Positions 62,739 through 64,000 of a DNA stretch of 64,000 bases are shown here, one piece after another. Position numbers and translations under genes: made by a program. Location: positions 1,962,501 through 2,026,500 of the forward strand of contig NZ_CP011924.1 of the NCBI RefSeq assembly GCF_000238315.3, written 5' to 3'. The DNA comes from Pseudoalteromonas piscicida (GTDB lineage Bacteria > Pseudomonadota > Gammaproteobacteria > Enterobacterales > Alteromonadaceae). A model generated the notes under the pieces. The model was not told where the DNA came from and made no database searches. It saw only the letters and a program-made list of their open reading frames with translations. Every line of letters begins with the position of its first letter. The first letter of the stretch is position 1.

Positions 62739-64000
62739 TCACTTCAAGGTTGATTCTACAAACCTCTTAGCCGCTTCATGGCTACTATCTAATTGCAATA
62801 ACTGCCGATAAGTAACACGTGCATTGGTTTTATCTCCTTTAATTAGATACGCCTCAGCAAGACTGTCATAGGTATTCACGCTTTTTGGGTGTGCCGTAAC
62901 ATTCAATTTGAAAAATTCAATTGCGGCGTCGTAATAACCGACTTCCAATAATTGATACCCAAAGCGATTTAGCTGGCGCTCACTCAGCCCCTTCCCTTCG
63001 CGAACCTGTTGTTGATAGTTTTTAATCGCAACTTCAACGCCGTCAGATAGAATCGTTGCAAAAAGCAGCCGATATGGACTTAACTTAGGCGCTGCTACAG
63101 CCCTACCTGCAAGGATTTCAAGTATGCCATCAACCATCTGTGTCAATGGCGCACCACCTGTATTATCCAGCAAAATAATAACCGTTTTGTCCTCCAATAC
63201 TCTTGCAATCTTAGCCCCAAACCCTGGGATTCCACCGGCATGGTGAATCAGCGTTTTAGTTTGACTGGCATCTTCTTTGTTGGTGATTTCCCAGCCAAAC
63301 CCGTAATTTCTATGTTTAGAGGGGGTAAATAACAATGTCTTGGTCTCAGGCGTTAATAGTTTATCTGTGTATAATGCACGGTCCCACTTATACATATCTA
63401 GCACCGTTGAATACATTGCACCCGCGGAAAAAGGCACAGTCATGTCAATAAAATCGGCATGTTTGAACCCCTTTAACGTGGTATCGTAACCACTGGCTAA
63501 GCCTTTAATTACCTGCTCATCATCGGCAAATCCAGTTTCTTTCATATCTAACGGTACTAATATTTGCTTTTCAAGTAGTTGCCAGTAACTTTGTCCACTC
63601 ACAAGCTCAAGGATACGTCCAAGTATAGTGTAACCGGCATTGCTGTAACGAAACGCAGAGCCCGGCTCAAACAACAAGTCTCCTGAGCAGAAATGGTCGA
63701 TAAACTCATCATGGTTATAAGGGTTGTGACTCTGCACTTGGCGAAATTCGGGGTGTTGAAACACATCAGGTAGACCTGATGTGTGATTAAGTAATTGTCT
63801 TATGGTAATTTGGTCTCCCGTATCCTTTCGGTATTTAGGTAAATAACTGGAAATATTAGCATCAAGCTCAATCTTTCCTTTCTCAACCTGTTGTAATACC
63901 AAAAGCGCGGTAAACTGTTTGGTCACTGATGCTAGCTTAAATTTAGTATTGGGCTGATTTGCTATTTGCCACTCTACGTTGGCAAACCCATAACCTTGTT
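62739..64000 (-). CDS. Serine hydrolase (beta-lactamase/PBP class C fold) with TPR tail; 5' end outside window
   Basis: The frame is open through base 64000, adding GYGFANVEWQIANQPNTKFKLASVTKQF upstream of the GTG at 63926, so the gene starts beyond the window. The nucleophile SVTK (SxxK) lies in ..KLASVTKQFTALLVLQQVE, YSNAGY gives the YxN motif, and HHAGGIPGFGA replaces the KTG box. After the catalytic domain come TPR-like helices (QLLEVGYYDAAIEFFKLNVTAHP, VNTYDSLAEAYLIKGDKTNARVTYRQLLQLD). An esterase or peptidase of the class C family; substrate not known. Confidence 0.9.
   Translation of the reverse strand, partial: QGYGFANVEWQIANQPNTKFKLASVTKQFTALLVLQQVEKGKIELDANISSYLPKYRKDTGDQITIRQLLNHTSGLPDVFQHPEFRQVQSHNPYNHDEFIDHFCSGDLLFEPGSAFRYSNAGYTILGRILELVSGQSYWQLLEKQILVPLDMKETGFADDEQVIKGLASGYDTTLKGFKHADFIDMTVPFSAGAMYSTVLDMYKWDRALYTDKLLTPETKTLLFTPSKHRNYGFGWEITNKEDASQTKTLIHHAGGIPGFGAKIARVLEDKTVIILLDNTGGAPLTQMVDGILEILAGRAVAAPKLSPYRLLFATILSDGVEVAIKNYQQQVREGKGLSERQLNRFGYQLLEVGYYDAAIEFFKLNVTAHPKSVNTYDSLAEAYLIKGDKTNARVTYRQLLQLDSSHEAAKRFVESTLK

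Overview
Organism and overall picture. The host part of the window reads as a marine gammaproteobacterium, most likely Pseudoalteromonas or a close relative. The signs are the large TonB-dependent receptors with an MLNNK..AVRLAIAFG leader, the E. coli-like sets ppiC/grxA/deaD, dinG/yfcA/priC/ybaM and ybgI/cmoM/map, and a moderately AT-rich composition. The genus is an inference from protein resemblance; no rRNA gene is present and I saw no tRNA gene.

Layout. 1-13.5 kb is ordinary chromosome: the end of a TonB-dependent receptor, ppiC, grxA, deaD, mtfA, hrpB and two long TonB-dependent receptors. 13.88-40.7 kb is one host gene, polB (DNA polymerase II), split into a 3' part (13880-15538) and a 5' part (40002-40696) by a genomic island of about 24.5 kb. 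The two halves join in frame (..LIGWNV + IEFDAAIL..) across a shared 5-bp ACGTT at both junctions. 40.85-64 kb is chromosome again: dinG, a TSUP permease, priC, an HDAC-like deacetylase, comFB-like and ybaM; a Nep1-like (NPP1) secreted toxin; an RND efflux pair; a TPR histidine kinase; ybgI, cmoM, map and a ParD-like gene; a siderophore receptor behind a Fur-box-like site; a chemotaxis receptor; and a truncated beta-lactamase-fold serine hydrolase.

The island. From left to right it holds: (i) a left end with repeated GTTGAC boxes; (ii) a complete, divergent second polB that can replace the gene the island breaks and that lacks the 5-bp junction core at the equivalent codons; (iii) an integron-type cassette array without an integron integrase, with about eight attC-like sites and minus-strand cassette genes (DUF2971-like, PIN nuclease-like, OLD-type ATPase/TOPRIM, DUF4238-like and unknowns), interrupted near one end by an IS1111/IS110-type element carrying an exact 976-bp tandem duplication; (iv) a small tyrosine recombinase; (v) a Sir2-HerA anti-phage operon whose herA is broken by an IS3-family element just before its Walker A motif; (vi) IS debris, a 4 x 20-bp tandem repeat and an XRE regulator; (vii) a four-gene minus-strand module of three tyrosine-recombinase-like proteins and a coiled-coil protein, next to the right end. 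This module resembles Tn554 or gamma-mobile-trio type mobility modules and is the probable integration machinery.

How it fits together. My reading is of a mobile defence island that targets a conserved polB codon block, brings its own intact polB, and collects cargo through integron cassettes and insertion sequences. The nesting of island, cassette array and IS elements is directly visible. Mobility, target specificity and defence activity are inferred.
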